Part shown: positions 54,737 through 64,000 of the stretch, in pieces
Numbering within the stretch: position 1 is the stretch's first letter
Layout: every line of letters begins with the position of its first letter
Source: Alkalicoccus luteus
GTDB taxonomy: Bacteria; Bacillota; Bacilli; Bacillales; Salisediminibacteriaceae
Direction: 5' to 3'
DNA: 64,000 bases
Assembly (NCBI RefSeq): GCF_012034335.1
Contig: NZ_JAATHJ010000007.1
Coordinates: 62,001-126,000 of the forward strand
The notes under the pieces: generated by a model
Told to the model about the DNA's origin: nothing
The model's input: only the letters and a program-made list of their open reading frames with translations
The model's database searches: none
Program-made: the position numbers and the translations under genes

Positions 54737-57700
54737 TTATTTGTCCTCCAGACGTATACGTTCTCCGGTACGCATCGCAATAATTACGGCTTCCGTGCGA
54801 TTGAGTCCCCACGCTTCTTCCAGTGCTTGTTGGTACATCTTTAATTGAAAACGGTACCGCTCCCTTAAGCTTTCAGCATCATGCGCACGATCGGTTTTAT
54901 AATCGAGGATAACCCACTCGCCATTTTCGTTTTGATACACACAATCTATAATCCCCTGGATAAACAAATTTTCCTCAGGTCCGGTCCAATCCGGATAAAA
55001 GGTGGATGCCGGGATGCTAATATTAAACGGGAGCTCGCGATAAACGTGTTTAGCCTTTTTTAATGACAAGCCAGTATCACTATTGAAAAAACGTTCGATC
55101 CACTCAGGCGGCACTGCATCAGCCTCTGCTTTGGTCAGTTTCTCCTCCTGCACGAGCCTTTCTATTTCCCGCTTAATACTGTCTTTGTCAAAATCAGCGT
55201 AGTGAATAAACTGCATGACGGTGTGCACCGCCGTACCGGTATCCGCACCGGACCGTTTTTCAGCTGAAGCAAACGACGGCTTTTCAACAAGCTCCTGGAC
55301 GTCACCCGTTATACGACGCGCGTACGGATCCGGCTCCTGCATCCGCTTCAGCTCCGTAACGGAATGCTTTACCGGAGTGCGAACAGCTGCAGTATGACTG
55401 TACTGCCACTCTAATAGATCCTGTATTGCTTTTTCCGGCTCTGCAAACGGCTCCAGTTTTCGTACGTACTGAAGAAGCTTCTTTCGTTCCTCGTCTCCAT
55501 TCTCCGTCTCTGGTGCTGGCAGGGTCTGAACACTTTCTACAGAAATGATCCAGCGAGTACCGGACTCTGCTTCATGAAGCGGCGCTTCCGGTGCAAACTG
55601 CGTTAAATTATCGCGATACGTCATCAAAACAGGGACGAGCCAATCCGCTGGTGAGCCGCTTCTAAGCAAGGAAGCCTCTGAGACTCTGCTCCCTTCCACG
55701 CTCATCTTCCAGGCATCTACTGCTTTTTCTGTATCGTTCACGCTCAACGTGCAGATAAGCTTTTGTTCTGCTCTTGTCATGGAGACATAGAGAACACGCA
55801 TTTCTTCTGCCAGCTGCTCCCGCCTTAGCTTTTCACGCATAACGTAGTAAAAAAGAGTTGGATACGATGTCCGTCTTTCCGGGTCGATCAGTCTTACAGC
55901 CAGTCCCATTTCTTTATGTTTTAAATAAGCCTGATTTAAATCCTGAAAATTGAATCCTTTATTTAAACCAGCCAGAATAACAACTGGAAATTCAAGTCCT
56001 TTGCTTTTATGCACGGTCATTAAGCGGACAACATCCTCTGATTCACCAGCTGCCCCCGCCTTGCCTAAATCTTCTCCTCTTTCTTTCATCCGTTCGATAA
56101 AGCGCAGAAAACGGAACAGCCCTCGGAAGGAAGTCGCTTCATACTGAACGGCTCTGTCATAAAGAGCTGTCAGATTAGCCCGGCGCTGTCTGCCTCCGGG
56201 AAGCCCCCCGCAGTATTCTAAATAGCCCGTATCATTGTAGAGCTGCCAAATAAACGAGGCAAGGCTTTTTTCTACAGCATCGCTGCGCCAGTTTTTCAGT
56301 TCAGTTATAAAGCTGGCTGCCCGGCTGTCCGTATATCTACCTGCGTATATTTTCAAGGCCGTAAAGAAAGAGCCTTCCGGATAACAGCCGCGGATAAGAG
56401 CCAGCTCCTCTTCGTCCAGACCGCCGATCGGAGAACGTAAAACTGATGCCAGCGGTATATCCTGGTAAGGATTATCAATAATTTGCAGCAAACTCAGCAT
56501 AACCCGAATTTCCACTGCATCAAAATAGCCGGTAGACAGATCTGCATAGAGCGGAACGTTATAAAGACTAAATTCTTCGACGTAGGTTTCAGCCCAGGGC
56601 ATCGATCGCATCAGCACAGCTATATCGCTGTACCGGATCGGGCGCTGAACGCCTAATTCTTTATCTGCAATCATGAAGCCGCTGTCGATCATACGGCGTA
56701 TTTTCACCGCTGCAGCCCTCGCTTCTAATCTCGCAGCTTCCGCGTCCTCTTCATCCCCATCGCCTTCTCGGCTGCACATCACGAGCTCAGGCTCCATCTG
56801 ATCCAGATTCAGCTGATCCGCTGACCCTTGCCTTAAAAAAGACCGTTCGTCATAATCAAGCTCTCCGAGACGCTCACTCATTAATTTTCGAAACAAATCA
56901 TTCACCGCTCCCAGGATTTCATGCCTGCTGCGGAAGTTTGCTGCAAGGTCAATCCGAGTTCCGGCACCTTCCTTTTCGTACCGGTGGAACTTACTCAAGA
57001 AAAGACCAGGTTCTGCAAGACGGAAACGATAGATGGACTGTTTGACATCACCGACCATAAACATCGAGTCCGCACTGGCAATTCGCAGCAGCAGTTCCTC
57101 CTGAACGAAATTCGTGTCCTGATACTCGTCAACCAGAACTTCCTTAAATCGTCTTTGATAAGAGCGGACCGCATCGGTTTCTTCACCGAACAGCTTCAGG
57201 CAGTAGTGCTCCAAATCATGAAAATCAAGAACATTGACTGAGCGCTTTCTCGCTTCATAGCGCTCTGCAAAGCTTTCTGTATACTCAGCCAGCAGCTCAA
57301 GCAGCGGCCCTGCAGCCGCCATGTCATCGAGTACGAATTCTGTTTCCTCTTTTAAAAACTGTTCATAAATCTTCTTCCATTCATCTTTTACCGTGTCACG
57401 GCCGGATTTCACAACGTTTTGTTTGTCAGCATCTAGAAGCTCTTTATCTGCTTTTTTTACCGCCGGCAGCCGCTTAAACGAAGGGCTTGCAAGAAGTCTC
57501 ATGCTCTCCCGGTCCGCTGCTGCAAGAATCCGGTCAATCGCCGCAGCCTCTTCCTCCAATACCGGCAGATACGCTCGCGGACCGTCTTCATCCCGGCAAA
57601 GGACCATCATACGTTCATACAATCCGTGCAGCGACTGGAAGCGGTCTTTTACAAACTGCCGGGCGTCATCAAGCCATTCAGGATTGCCAGAGTCAGACCG

Positions 57701-58291
57701 ATAGACGTCGACCATATTCGTAAGCCACTGCTCCGGATACGGATTAGCACGGGAGAAATGATACAAATCCAAGATCAGCCGCTTTAACGCTTCATCGTCT
57801 TTGTCACCGGTGAAATAGTCTACGAGCCTGTAGAATCGGTCATCGTCCCGGTATGCATCTTCAAACAGTTCCTCCATCACCTCATCTTCTGTCAGCTGCG
57901 CTTCCGTTTGATCTAAAAGCCGAAACCGCGGATCGACGCCAGCCTCATAGTAGTAAGTCTGCAAAACGCTTTTACAAAAGGCATGCAGCGTAGAAATACT
58001 GGCTCTCGGAAGCAGGTTCAGCTGCCTTCGCAAAAGAGGTGAATTCGGCCGTTTTTTTAACTCATTTTCCAGTCCTTTGCTGATCCGCTGGCGCATTTCT
58101 GCAGCTGCGGCATTCGTAAAAGTCACGACGAGAATATCAGTGATTTCAAGCTCTCCGTTTACGAGCTGCTGAATAATCCGCTCAACGAGAACGGCTGTCT
58201 TTCCGCTGCCTGCAGCTGCTGCTACGAGAATAGGTCCTTCCCGTTGGTCGATCGCCTGCTGCTGAGAAGCAGTCCATTTTTTAGCTGTCAT
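54737..58291 (-). CDS. addA: ATP-dependent helicase/nuclease subunit A
   Basis: 1184-residue UvrD-like 3'-5' helicase with a C-terminal nuclease, the Gram-positive counterpart of RecBCD together with AddB. Walker A AAAGSGKTAV (25-34), motif II VLVDEYQDTNFVQEE, later helicase motifs VHKSKGLEFPVV and LYVSMTRAEQKL, and the nuclease motif DYKTDR (about 1130-1135). It repairs double-strand breaks and recognises Chi. Its ATG overlaps the addB stop by 11 bases and its stop touches the sbcD start. Confidence 0.96.
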   Translation of the reverse strand: MTAKKWTASQQQAIDQREGPILVAAAAGSGKTAVLVERIIQQLVNGELEITDILVVTFTNAAAAEMRQRISKGLENELKKRPNSPLLRRQLNLLPRASISTLHAFCKSVLQTYYYEAGVDPRFRLLDQTEAQLTEDEVMEELFEDAYRDDDRFYRLVDYFTGDKDDEALKRLILDLYHFSRANPYPEQWLTNMVDVYRSDSGNPEWLDDARQFVKDRFQSLHGLYERMMVLCRDEDGPRAYLPVLEEEAAAIDRILAAADRESMRLLASPSFKRLPAVKKADKELLDADKQNVVKSGRDTVKDEWKKIYEQFLKEETEFVLDDMAAAGPLLELLAEYTESFAERYEARKRSVNVLDFHDLEHYCLKLFGEETDAVRSYQRRFKEVLVDEYQDTNFVQEELLLRIASADSMFMVGDVKQSIYRFRLAEPGLFLSKFHRYEKEGAGTRIDLAANFRSRHEILGAVNDLFRKLMSERLGELDYDERSFLRQGSADQLNLDQMEPELVMCSREGDGDEEDAEAARLEARAAAVKIRRMIDSGFMIADKELGVQRPIRYSDIAVLMRSMPWAETYVEEFSLYNVPLYADLSTGYFDAVEIRVMLSLLQIIDNPYQDIPLASVLRSPIGGLDEEELALIRGCYPEGSFFTALKIYAGRYTDSRAASFITELKNWRSDAVEKSLASFIWQLYNDTGYLEYCGGLPGGRQRRANLTALYDRAVQYEATSFRGLFRFLRFIERMKERGEDLGKAGAAGESEDVVRLMTVHKSKGLEFPVVILAGLNKGFNFQDLNQAYLKHKEMGLAVRLIDPERRTSYPTLFYYVMREKLRREQLAEEMRVLYVSMTRAEQKLICTLSVNDTEKAVDAWKMSVEGSRVSEASLLRSGSPADWLVPVLMTYRDNLTQFAPEAPLHEAESGTRWIISVESVQTLPAPETENGDEERKKLLQYVRKLEPFAEPEKAIQDLLEWQYSHTAAVRTPVKHSVTELKRMQEPDPYARRITGDVQELVEKPSFASAEKRSGADTGTAVHTVMQFIHYADFDKDSIKREIERLVQEEKLTKAEADAVPPEWIERFFNSDTGLSLKKAKHVYRELPFNISIPASTFYPDWTGPEENLFIQGIIDCVYQNENGEWVILDYKTDRAHDAESLRERYRFQLKMYQQALEEAWGLNRTEAVIIAMRTGERIRLEDK

Positions 58292-61200
58292 GGCTATTGT
58301 CTCCTTCCTCTTTCATCAGCTCAATAATGTCGTCCTGCTTTTTTTCCGAAAGGACTCTGTAGCTGTTGCCGGGAAGCGATTGATCAAATTGGCAGAATGA
58401 ACGGTAGGCACAATACGTACACGGTACTTCCTTCTTTTTCCGGTAAGGCTTCAGTGATGTATCGCCATCCATGATCTTTTCAGCATAGCGCTTCATGCTG
58501 CCTCGGATATAATCGCGGAGCAGCTCGAAATGCTCAGCGGCAATCGTTTTCGACCTTGCCCCCTGGGAGCCGTCTTTTTTTACATACAGCGGCGCAATAT
58601 CAGATGCCCCCTCTTGAAGGGTATGGTCATGAGCATCCACTGCTCCTTCTTCAGCAGACAGGAGTCCCTTCATTTTAAACGCTTTTAACAGCTCTTTTTC
58701 GATCTGCTCCAGCGTCATTTTATGATCGCTTCTAAGCATCGGGTTGTGGACATGGAAGTACAGGACGCCGGCCGGATCAGCTTCCACGTTGAGCCAGTTA
58801 ACTGCAAAGCTGGTGACCACGTCCAGGTAGACGAGCATTTGCAGAGCAAGACCGTAATAGACATCCTCCAGCTTAATGTCTTTATCGCTCGATTTATAAT
58901 CAATGACACGGAGGTAAGTGCCCTTATCCGTATCAGCTCTGTCGACCCGGTCAATCCTCCCGGAGACTTCTACCAGCGCTCCGGAATCAAGTGTAATCAT
59001 CAAAGGCGGCAGCTCTTTACCTGAACCAAAGCCGACTTCCGAGCCTGCCGGAATAAAGTGAGACCGTTTCGACTGTTCATTGAGCATCACCGCCGCTTGA
59101 GCCACGACACCTTTTAGTTTATGAAGAATATAGGCATACCTTTCCGAACTGCGCAATATGTCCCTTTGAATGGCGGGGGCCAGTTTTTCTACGGTCTGCT
59201 CCGCCTGATGAACAATTTCTTCCTGACTAAGGTTCTCTGGATCTTTTGAGCGCTGTTGCAACTGTTCGGATACTTCTTTCAGCGCATCGTGAAATAGCAT
59301 GCCAATATCCGGTGCTTCCAGTTTATAGCGCGCACGTTCACGGAGCTTTAAGCCGTAGCGTGCATACTGAGAAAACGGACAAGCGTTAAATTGTTCGAAT
59401 CTGGAAACGCTCGCTTTTAATTTTTGCCCGTACAGAGCAGCAGCTGCCCCCTGAGAGAGGCTGACAGGCTTGTTTTCATGATGCAGACTCCCAAGCAGCA
59501 TCTCAAAACGTGCATCATTCTGGTGCTGAGCCAGCCAGTTATAGGCTGACCACCAGACCGGATCAAGTGAATACCCTTCTTTATAACGCTGCAGCTGCAG
59601 CGCCAGCAGTCCTGCGGTCCGATCTGGTGTCGTAATGAAGGTTTCAGCCGGACTGCTCTCATCCTCTGGAACGGTCCCCTTTACATAGTGAGGGGCTGCA
59701 GGTACTCTCTCTTTCAGCTGATCGATGAACAAAGATGGCTGAAGCCTTTTACCTGCGTCATCTGCAATCGCATACGCACAGTATAATTTTTCTGATGGCT
59801 GGGCAACAGCTCGGTAAAAAAGAAAATTTTCATGCAGGAGCTGTGAATTAACGCCGGGAGCTAACTCGACCCCTGATTGTTCCAGCAGTTCACGTTCTTC
59901 TTCCTGAAAGAAGGAATGCTCTTCCAGCTTCTTTGGAAAGATATTCTCATTAACGCCAATCACAAATAATACATCGACTTGCGGCACTCTGGAAATCTCT
60001 GCATCCCCGATCAGCACCTGATCAAATGCCGGAGGAATGATCGAATAGGTTAATGCATCAAGAGCAGTTTCCATCGTTTCTCTAAATACGTGCAGCTCTG
60101 TCTTTCGGCCATCTCCAACTGCATGCAGATCGTCCAGCAGCCTGACGATCTCCCGCCAAATCTGCTGATGCTCCTCGGCCTGTTCCGGCTTGCCTTCTGC
60201 TGTTCGTGAATGATGCCATGCAGCTAGTCTGTCGGGCACATTTAATACAGTGAGTAATTGATAGACTGCCTCGACGAAATCCGAAAGCGACTCAGCTTGA
60301 AGCATGTCTTCTTCAAAAACGGTCATCTGCTGCAGCGCTATTTGCCGGATATCTTCCATCGTACGCTCAGGAGTCCCCTCTGCCGTTTCAACAGGATCAT
60401 CCCAACTGACAGCTTCCCGCCAGCGCCAGCTTTTGATCCCTCTAGCCAGCAAGTAATTCTCAAACTGATCGATTTCTGAGCGCGTCACGTCCTCCGGAAA
60501 AAACAGTCCGGTTTTGACCATTCGAAAAAAACTTTCATAAGGCCAGTTAAATTCGATAGTCTCCAGCGCAGATTTGATCAGTTCAGAAAGCGGATGTTCC
60601 TTGGCAGGCCGCTTCCGATCAAGGAAGTAAGGGATGTGTTCCTGCTGAAAAGCTGTTTCCAGAACGGGACCGTAGAGCTCAAGATCCCTCGTGATAAGGG
60701 CTATATCTTTATACCGTTTTCCTGCTTTAACCAGCCGGGCTATTTGACGGGCACTTGCTTCGCATTCCGCTCTGCGGCTTACCGCTTCCCAGATTTCTAT
60801 ACCATCAGCATCTTCCGCTGTTTTCGGAGGATAGCGAAAGACAGATGCTTCAAGATGCTGAAGAGCAGGCTTCCCGGAACGCCTTCCCCCGGAGGCAAAT
60901 TCGATCGAAAACGAAACTCCTTCCTCTTCAGCAGCTGCCTTTAATTTATGTACGAGCTGATGTGATCTGAAAAACAAATCAAGAGGATCCGGTTCTTCCC
61001 AGTTGCTCTCATCAGCAACAATAGCACTGCGTACGTCAGTCTGGGCAACAATCGCGGTGAACAGTTCCAACTCTACCGGCGTCAACTCATGAAAGCCATC
61101 GGCAAATACATGCCAGTTTTCTGCTGTTTTCCTGTTTTGGAGTTTTTCTGCTGCAAGTCTCAGCAAGTCTTCCGACTCAATAAATCGCCCTTCCAGCTGT

Positions 61201-61724
61201 TCTTCCGTCTTCCGCTGGATTAACGTGAAATCATGCAGCTTGGCCATCAGTTTTTCTTCAAGAGCTGATCGTTCCGGTTTTTGAATAAGCTTTGAGGACA
61301 GCGTTTCCAGACTGGAGCATGTGATTGAATACCGCCTGCATTCCGTCATCATTTCTTCTACTTGATCAATAAAACCGGAAGCTTCATAGGATGTCCGGAA
61401 CAGCTTCAGCTGTTCGCCTGACTCAGCTGCATTCGACTTCAGCAGACCATGAATGCCTGCTTTGCTCAGCTGCGGATGAATCATGCCGCCTTCAAGTTCA
61501 AGAATATGATAAGCCAGCCGTGTAAAGCTGAATACGCGTACACGCGTCAGTGCTCTTCCTGCACGTTTCAGCAGTTCGCGCTCCATCTGAAATGTCATTT
61601 GTTCAGGTACGAGCAGGATGATCGGAGGGCCTGCTGGATCCCTTTTAATGCAGCTGACCAGATGCTGCAGTAACCTTTCCGTTTTACCGGTTCCCGATCG
61701 TCCGCCGATGACTGTAAGTGCCAT
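58281..61724 (-). CDS. addB: ATP-dependent helicase/nuclease subunit B
   Basis: 1147-residue partner of AddA. It starts MALTVIGGRSGTGKTERLL, keeping a Walker A but an otherwise inactive helicase fold used for Chi recognition, and ends with a nuclease domain (VIDYKSSDKD). The iron-sulphur cluster ligands are Cys782 (FNACPFSQYARYG), Cys1102, Cys1105 and Cys1111 (CTYCAYRSFC), which is the full set. AAAGGAGG precedes the ATG at 61724; an in-frame ATG at 61751 lies before the site. It is first in the addBA-sbcDC operon. Confidence 0.95.
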   Translation of the reverse strand: MALTVIGGRSGTGKTERLLQHLVSCIKRDPAGPPIILLVPEQMTFQMERELLKRAGRALTRVRVFSFTRLAYHILELEGGMIHPQLSKAGIHGLLKSNAAESGEQLKLFRTSYEASGFIDQVEEMMTECRRYSITCSSLETLSSKLIQKPERSALEEKLMAKLHDFTLIQRKTEEQLEGRFIESEDLLRLAAEKLQNRKTAENWHVFADGFHELTPVELELFTAIVAQTDVRSAIVADESNWEEPDPLDLFFRSHQLVHKLKAAAEEEGVSFSIEFASGGRRSGKPALQHLEASVFRYPPKTAEDADGIEIWEAVSRRAECEASARQIARLVKAGKRYKDIALITRDLELYGPVLETAFQQEHIPYFLDRKRPAKEHPLSELIKSALETIEFNWPYESFFRMVKTGLFFPEDVTRSEIDQFENYLLARGIKSWRWREAVSWDDPVETAEGTPERTMEDIRQIALQQMTVFEEDMLQAESLSDFVEAVYQLLTVLNVPDRLAAWHHSRTAEGKPEQAEEHQQIWREIVRLLDDLHAVGDGRKTELHVFRETMETALDALTYSIIPPAFDQVLIGDAEISRVPQVDVLFVIGVNENIFPKKLEEHSFFQEEERELLEQSGVELAPGVNSQLLHENFLFYRAVAQPSEKLYCAYAIADDAGKRLQPSLFIDQLKERVPAAPHYVKGTVPEDESSPAETFITTPDRTAGLLALQLQRYKEGYSLDPVWWSAYNWLAQHQNDARFEMLLGSLHHENKPVSLSQGAAAALYGQKLKASVSRFEQFNACPFSQYARYGLKLRERARYKLEAPDIGMLFHDALKEVSEQLQQRSKDPENLSQEEIVHQAEQTVEKLAPAIQRDILRSSERYAYILHKLKGVVAQAAVMLNEQSKRSHFIPAGSEVGFGSGKELPPLMITLDSGALVEVSGRIDRVDRADTDKGTYLRVIDYKSSDKDIKLEDVYYGLALQMLVYLDVVTSFAVNWLNVEADPAGVLYFHVHNPMLRSDHKMTLEQIEKELLKAFKMKGLLSAEEGAVDAHDHTLQEGASDIAPLYVKKDGSQGARSKTIAAEHFELLRDYIRGSMKRYAEKIMDGDTSLKPYRKKKEVPCTYCAYRSFCQFDQSLPGNSYRVLSEKKQDDIIELMKEEGDNSHDS

Positions 61725-61867
61725 TTGACAGCCTCCTTTTACCATATACAAGCATATGTTCGTACATATAGTTTAGCACAACTCTTCATTCATGTGCGAC
61801 TGAGTAAACGAACGTTTTCTTTTTAAATTCGCTGACCAACCTCCCTTTCAGAATGGCAGCGGGCACC

Positions 61868-61901
61868 AAAAAACCGGCAAAATATTTCATGCCGGCTTTT
61901 T
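61868..61901. terminator. Likely bidirectional terminator of the monooxygenase gene
   Basis: CCGGCA (61874-61879) pairs with TGCCGG (61890-61895), with T-rich flanks on both strands (CTTTTTA on plus, GTTTTTTGG on minus). It lies 46 bases past the monooxygenase stop, upstream of addB. Confidence 0.7.
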
Positions 61902-61946
61902 ACGTTAAGTTTTATGAAAGGAAAGGATTGATAAATACCATGTACG

Positions 61947-63305
61947 TTACGTCCCATCGCTGCCGTGAGTGAGTTTGCGCCACGGATAATCATCTTGATC
62001 GGTAAAAACAGCTTTTTGACTCCGCTTTTTAAACCTTGACTTCATGTACATCGATGAAGGACCTAAAAACCGGGCAGCATCCATCGGTGTGTACATCCAC
62101 CAGCCCACACCTGAAATATTCAGCATGTGCTTGTAATGTAAAATCGGATGCCGTTCGAAGCGCTTCAGCGCAAACATTCTCCCCCACTGATACCACTTAA
62201 ATGACCAGGCATACCCGAGAGCAGAAAAATGGCTGAGCAGCGACAGCCGGTCTGCTCGTTTTTTTCTTACTTTCTCAAACATACGCAGATGCTTAGGCTC
62301 AAGATTATTCGTTTCGAACATCCAGTTCAGTAAATCTCCCAGAATAGCACCATCCTGAATAGCCAGATTCATGCCTTCGCCTGCCATTGGATGGACAGCG
62401 TGGGCTGCATCTCCAATGATCGCCGCATTTCCCTGTACGTATTCGTGGATATTATGCCGGACCGGAATCATCAGCTGAATTTTTTTCCAGGATTCAATCT
62501 GCGTTACACAGTCTTTCAGCTCCGGCTCAAATTGAATAATCGGATCATAAAATGTATGAAGCCCTTCTTTTTTCATTTTGTTATAATCGCCCGGTTTAAT
62601 CAGCAGCACGCACCTCACTTCATTATCGGGGAGTGGAAATAATCCAATAAATGATTTATGTGAGGCGTACATTCTTGCTTCCGTAAAGTTTGCAGGCCTC
62701 GGAAAGGTAACGGTCAGAAAGTGATGGTTATACTGGGTTGTAACAAGCTGCTGATCCATCGCTTTACGCATCAGGGATGATCTTCCTTCTGCTCCGACAA
62801 AAAAATCAGCCTGAATCTCAAATTCTTCTCCATCTTTTTTAACCAGTGCCCTGTTGAACTGTTTTGCTTTACTGTCCATGGAGGTGAATTTCTGAAATGC
62901 TGCAGGATTCCAGTAATGAAACGATTCGTGTTTCCCTGCTTCTTCTAAAATAATATTTTTAAGTTTTTCGTGAGGGATCATCCGGGCTTCCGGAAAAGCA
63001 ACCGGGAGCCTGTCATAGTGAAGCGGAATATACATACTTTCTTCAACCGTGCCGTCAGCTGCTTCTTTCATTTCATAGGTATGAATCGTTGGCAGAGGAT
63101 GACTCGCTTTTACTATCCGGTGATCTATTCCCATCTCCCTGAAATGAAGGAGTGATTTCGGCTGAAGCAGCTCTCCTTTGTAAATCTTTCCCGGATTTTT
63201 ATCCTTTTCGATAACCAGAACTTTCGTATTTTGCTGCGCAAGCCGGAGGGCAAGCGTCAGCCCTCCGACACCTCCGCCAATCACTACTACCTGGAAGTGT
63301 TCCAT
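61947..63305 (-). CDS. FAD-dependent monooxygenase
   Basis: 452-residue PF01494-type FAD monooxygenase. The dinucleotide-binding VVIGGGVGGLTLALRLA is at residues 6-22, the second FAD motif GDAAHAVHPMAGEGMNLA is near 285-302, and VGAEGRSSLMRK fits the DG/arginine motif. The long C-terminal region (WYQWGRMFALKRFERHP and WWMYTPMDAARFLGP) has amphipathic or membrane-associated helices, so it may act at the membrane; substrate unknown, aromatic or quinone-like by family. GAAGGTGG precedes the ATG at 63305. It overlaps no gene but its start is 24 bases past the TVP38 stop. Confidence 0.84.
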   Translation of the reverse strand: MEHFQVVVIGGGVGGLTLALRLAQQNTKVLVIEKDKNPGKIYKGELLQPKSLLHFREMGIDHRIVKASHPLPTIHTYEMKEAADGTVEESMYIPLHYDRLPVAFPEARMIPHEKLKNIILEEAGKHESFHYWNPAAFQKFTSMDSKAKQFNRALVKKDGEEFEIQADFFVGAEGRSSLMRKAMDQQLVTTQYNHHFLTVTFPRPANFTEARMYASHKSFIGLFPLPDNEVRCVLLIKPGDYNKMKKEGLHTFYDPIIQFEPELKDCVTQIESWKKIQLMIPVRHNIHEYVQGNAAIIGDAAHAVHPMAGEGMNLAIQDGAILGDLLNWMFETNNLEPKHLRMFEKVRKKRADRLSLLSHFSALGYAWSFKWYQWGRMFALKRFERHPILHYKHMLNISGVGWWMYTPMDAARFLGPSSMYMKSRFKKRSQKAVFTDQDDYPWRKLTHGSDGT

Positions 63306-63328
63306 AGAACCACCTTCTTCATAAGCTG

Positions 63329-63988
63329 TCATGTTAGTTCTTCAAGGTCCATGTTTTTCTTTTTAAGCATTCGTTTAACGACATAAGGAATGATAAGTGC
63401 AATAGCAAATACTGCGGCCGTAGCAGCGATCATACCTGCACTGAGGTCAGCGAGTGAGGCTCCGAGCAAGTTGAATGCCAATGTTCCCGGAATAATTCCG
63501 ATCATCGTGGCACCAAGAAATGTCTTCAATTTAATAGAAGAAACGGCGGCAAGATACGTAACCAGATCAAAATTGATAACAGGCAGAATTCGCAGCGATA
63601 TGATATAAAACATTCCGTTCTCTTCGATTCTTTTTTTAATTACCTCTCGCTTGGCTCCGGAAAGCTTCTGCTTTTTTTTACTGCCGATCTTACGAATAAA
63701 CAAAAACGACAGCAGTGCTCCTGCAAGGGAGCCTGCATAAGTAGCAGCCGGTCCAATTATCGGACCGAATGCTAATCCGCCGGCTACCGCCATAACCGAA
63801 GCGGGAAAAAGAAGAAACGGCCTCATTGCGAACATCAGAATAAACACCGCAGGACCAAGCAGCCCGAATGACAGAAAAAAGTCCTGCAGCTGCTCTGCTT
63901 CAAAATTTAAATATGTTGCATTTATATAAATCAGAAGAGCAGCCGCCGCAAAGACTGCAGCGGCTTTAAGTAACGTTTGATAGTTCAT
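63329..63988 (-). CDS. TVP38/TMEM64 (VTT/DedA-like) family membrane protein
   Basis: 219-residue polytopic membrane protein of the SNARE-associated/VTT family. The characteristic FLLFPASVMAVAGGLAFGPIIG (reentrant loop) and RILPVINFDLVTYLAAVSSIKLKTFL segments are present, with about five to six hydrophobic stretches. Related VTT proteins move lipids across membranes; the role of this one is not established. AGGAG lies seven bases before the ATG. It is cotranscribed with the FAD monooxygenase (24-base gap). Confidence 0.85.
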   Translation of the reverse strand: MNYQTLLKAAAVFAAAALLIYINATYLNFEAEQLQDFFLSFGLLGPAVFILMFAMRPFLLFPASVMAVAGGLAFGPIIGPAATYAGSLAGALLSFLFIRKIGSKKKQKLSGAKREVIKKRIEENGMFYIISLRILPVINFDLVTYLAAVSSIKLKTFLGATMIGIIPGTLAFNLLGASLADLSAGMIAATAAVFAIALIIPYVVKRMLKKKNMDLEELT

Positions 63989-64000
63989 GAAGTAGCTCCT

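Noticed and set aside
50383-61724. addBA-sbcDC as a new defence island
   Set aside because: This order is conserved in B. subtilis and is housekeeping double-strand-break repair.
1-64000. CRISPR arrays, tRNA or rRNA genes, insertion sequences
   Set aside because: No regularly spaced direct repeats, tRNA-like cloverleaf strings, rRNA motifs or transposase-like frames were seen by eye; this was not a computed search.

Overview
The window reads as ordinary chromosome of a Bacillales (Bacillaceae-type) bacterium. The evidence is B. subtilis-like gene order (argCJBD-carAB-argF, addBA-sbcDC), strong AAGGAGG-type ribosome binding sites, frequent GTG/TTG starts, a proline T-box, a glycine riboswitch, a TnrA/GlnR-type box and CcpA-type cre sites. 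Ectoine genes (ectA, ectB), acidic surface or exported proteins and several oxidative-stress enzymes suggest a salt-adapted, possibly haloalkaliphilic lifestyle. That lifestyle and any genus are inference. No rRNA, tRNA, CRISPR array, insertion sequence or prophage module is visible.

Layout. 1-4.6 kb (minus): 5' part of topB, cvfB, ilvA, and a DnaQ-type exonuclease. 4.6-6.9 kb (minus): amtB, a DUF294 nucleotidyltransferase and the exonuclease form one translationally coupled operon with a TnrA box at a canonical -49 position. 7-10.3 kb: EamA permease, acyltransferase and a serine hydrolase. 10.3-12.2 kb (plus): a glycine riboswitch controls an ACT-domain protein and a UPF0210 protein. 12.2-14.9 kb (plus): proline T-box and proBA. 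15-18.8 kb (plus): typA, then ectA-ectB with no ectC. 18.8-19.7 kb: two perfect DnaA boxes and a small YoeC-like tyrosine recombinase whose promoter lies between the arms of a 17-bp inverted repeat. 19.7-22.9 kb: DCC-family protein, cobalamin-binding-like protein, and a three-gene DNA-repair-like cluster. 22.9-36.3 kb (minus): ilvE, argH, argG and the overlapping argCJBD-carAB-argF operon, giving the complete glutamate-to-arginine route. 36.3-50.3 kb: cardiolipin synthase, ring-cleaving dioxygenase, msrA plus a membrane-anchored MsrA-MsrB fusion, an Ohr peroxidase, an alpha/beta hydrolase, a flavin-domain/UbiA prenyltransferase fusion coupled to a C45 acyltransferase, a GNAT-like protein, two unrecognised genes and an ABC-F protein. 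50.4-61.7 kb (minus): addB-addA-sbcD-sbcC, the double-strand-break processing machinery, with overlapping genes. 61.9-64 kb (minus): TVP38-family membrane protein and FAD monooxygenase.

The theme is amino-acid and nitrogen metabolism (ammonium uptake, Ile, Pro, Arg, Bcaa, glycine sensing) together with osmotic/oxidative stress and DNA repair. The points most worth a second look are: the glycine riboswitch on a UPF0210/ACT pair of unknown role; the DUF294 nucleotidyltransferase-exonuclease pair replacing glnK behind a TnrA-controlled amtB; ectAB lacking ectC; and the flavin-domain/UbiA fusion. All boundaries were read by eye; family assignments come from recognised motifs and gene order, not from database searches.
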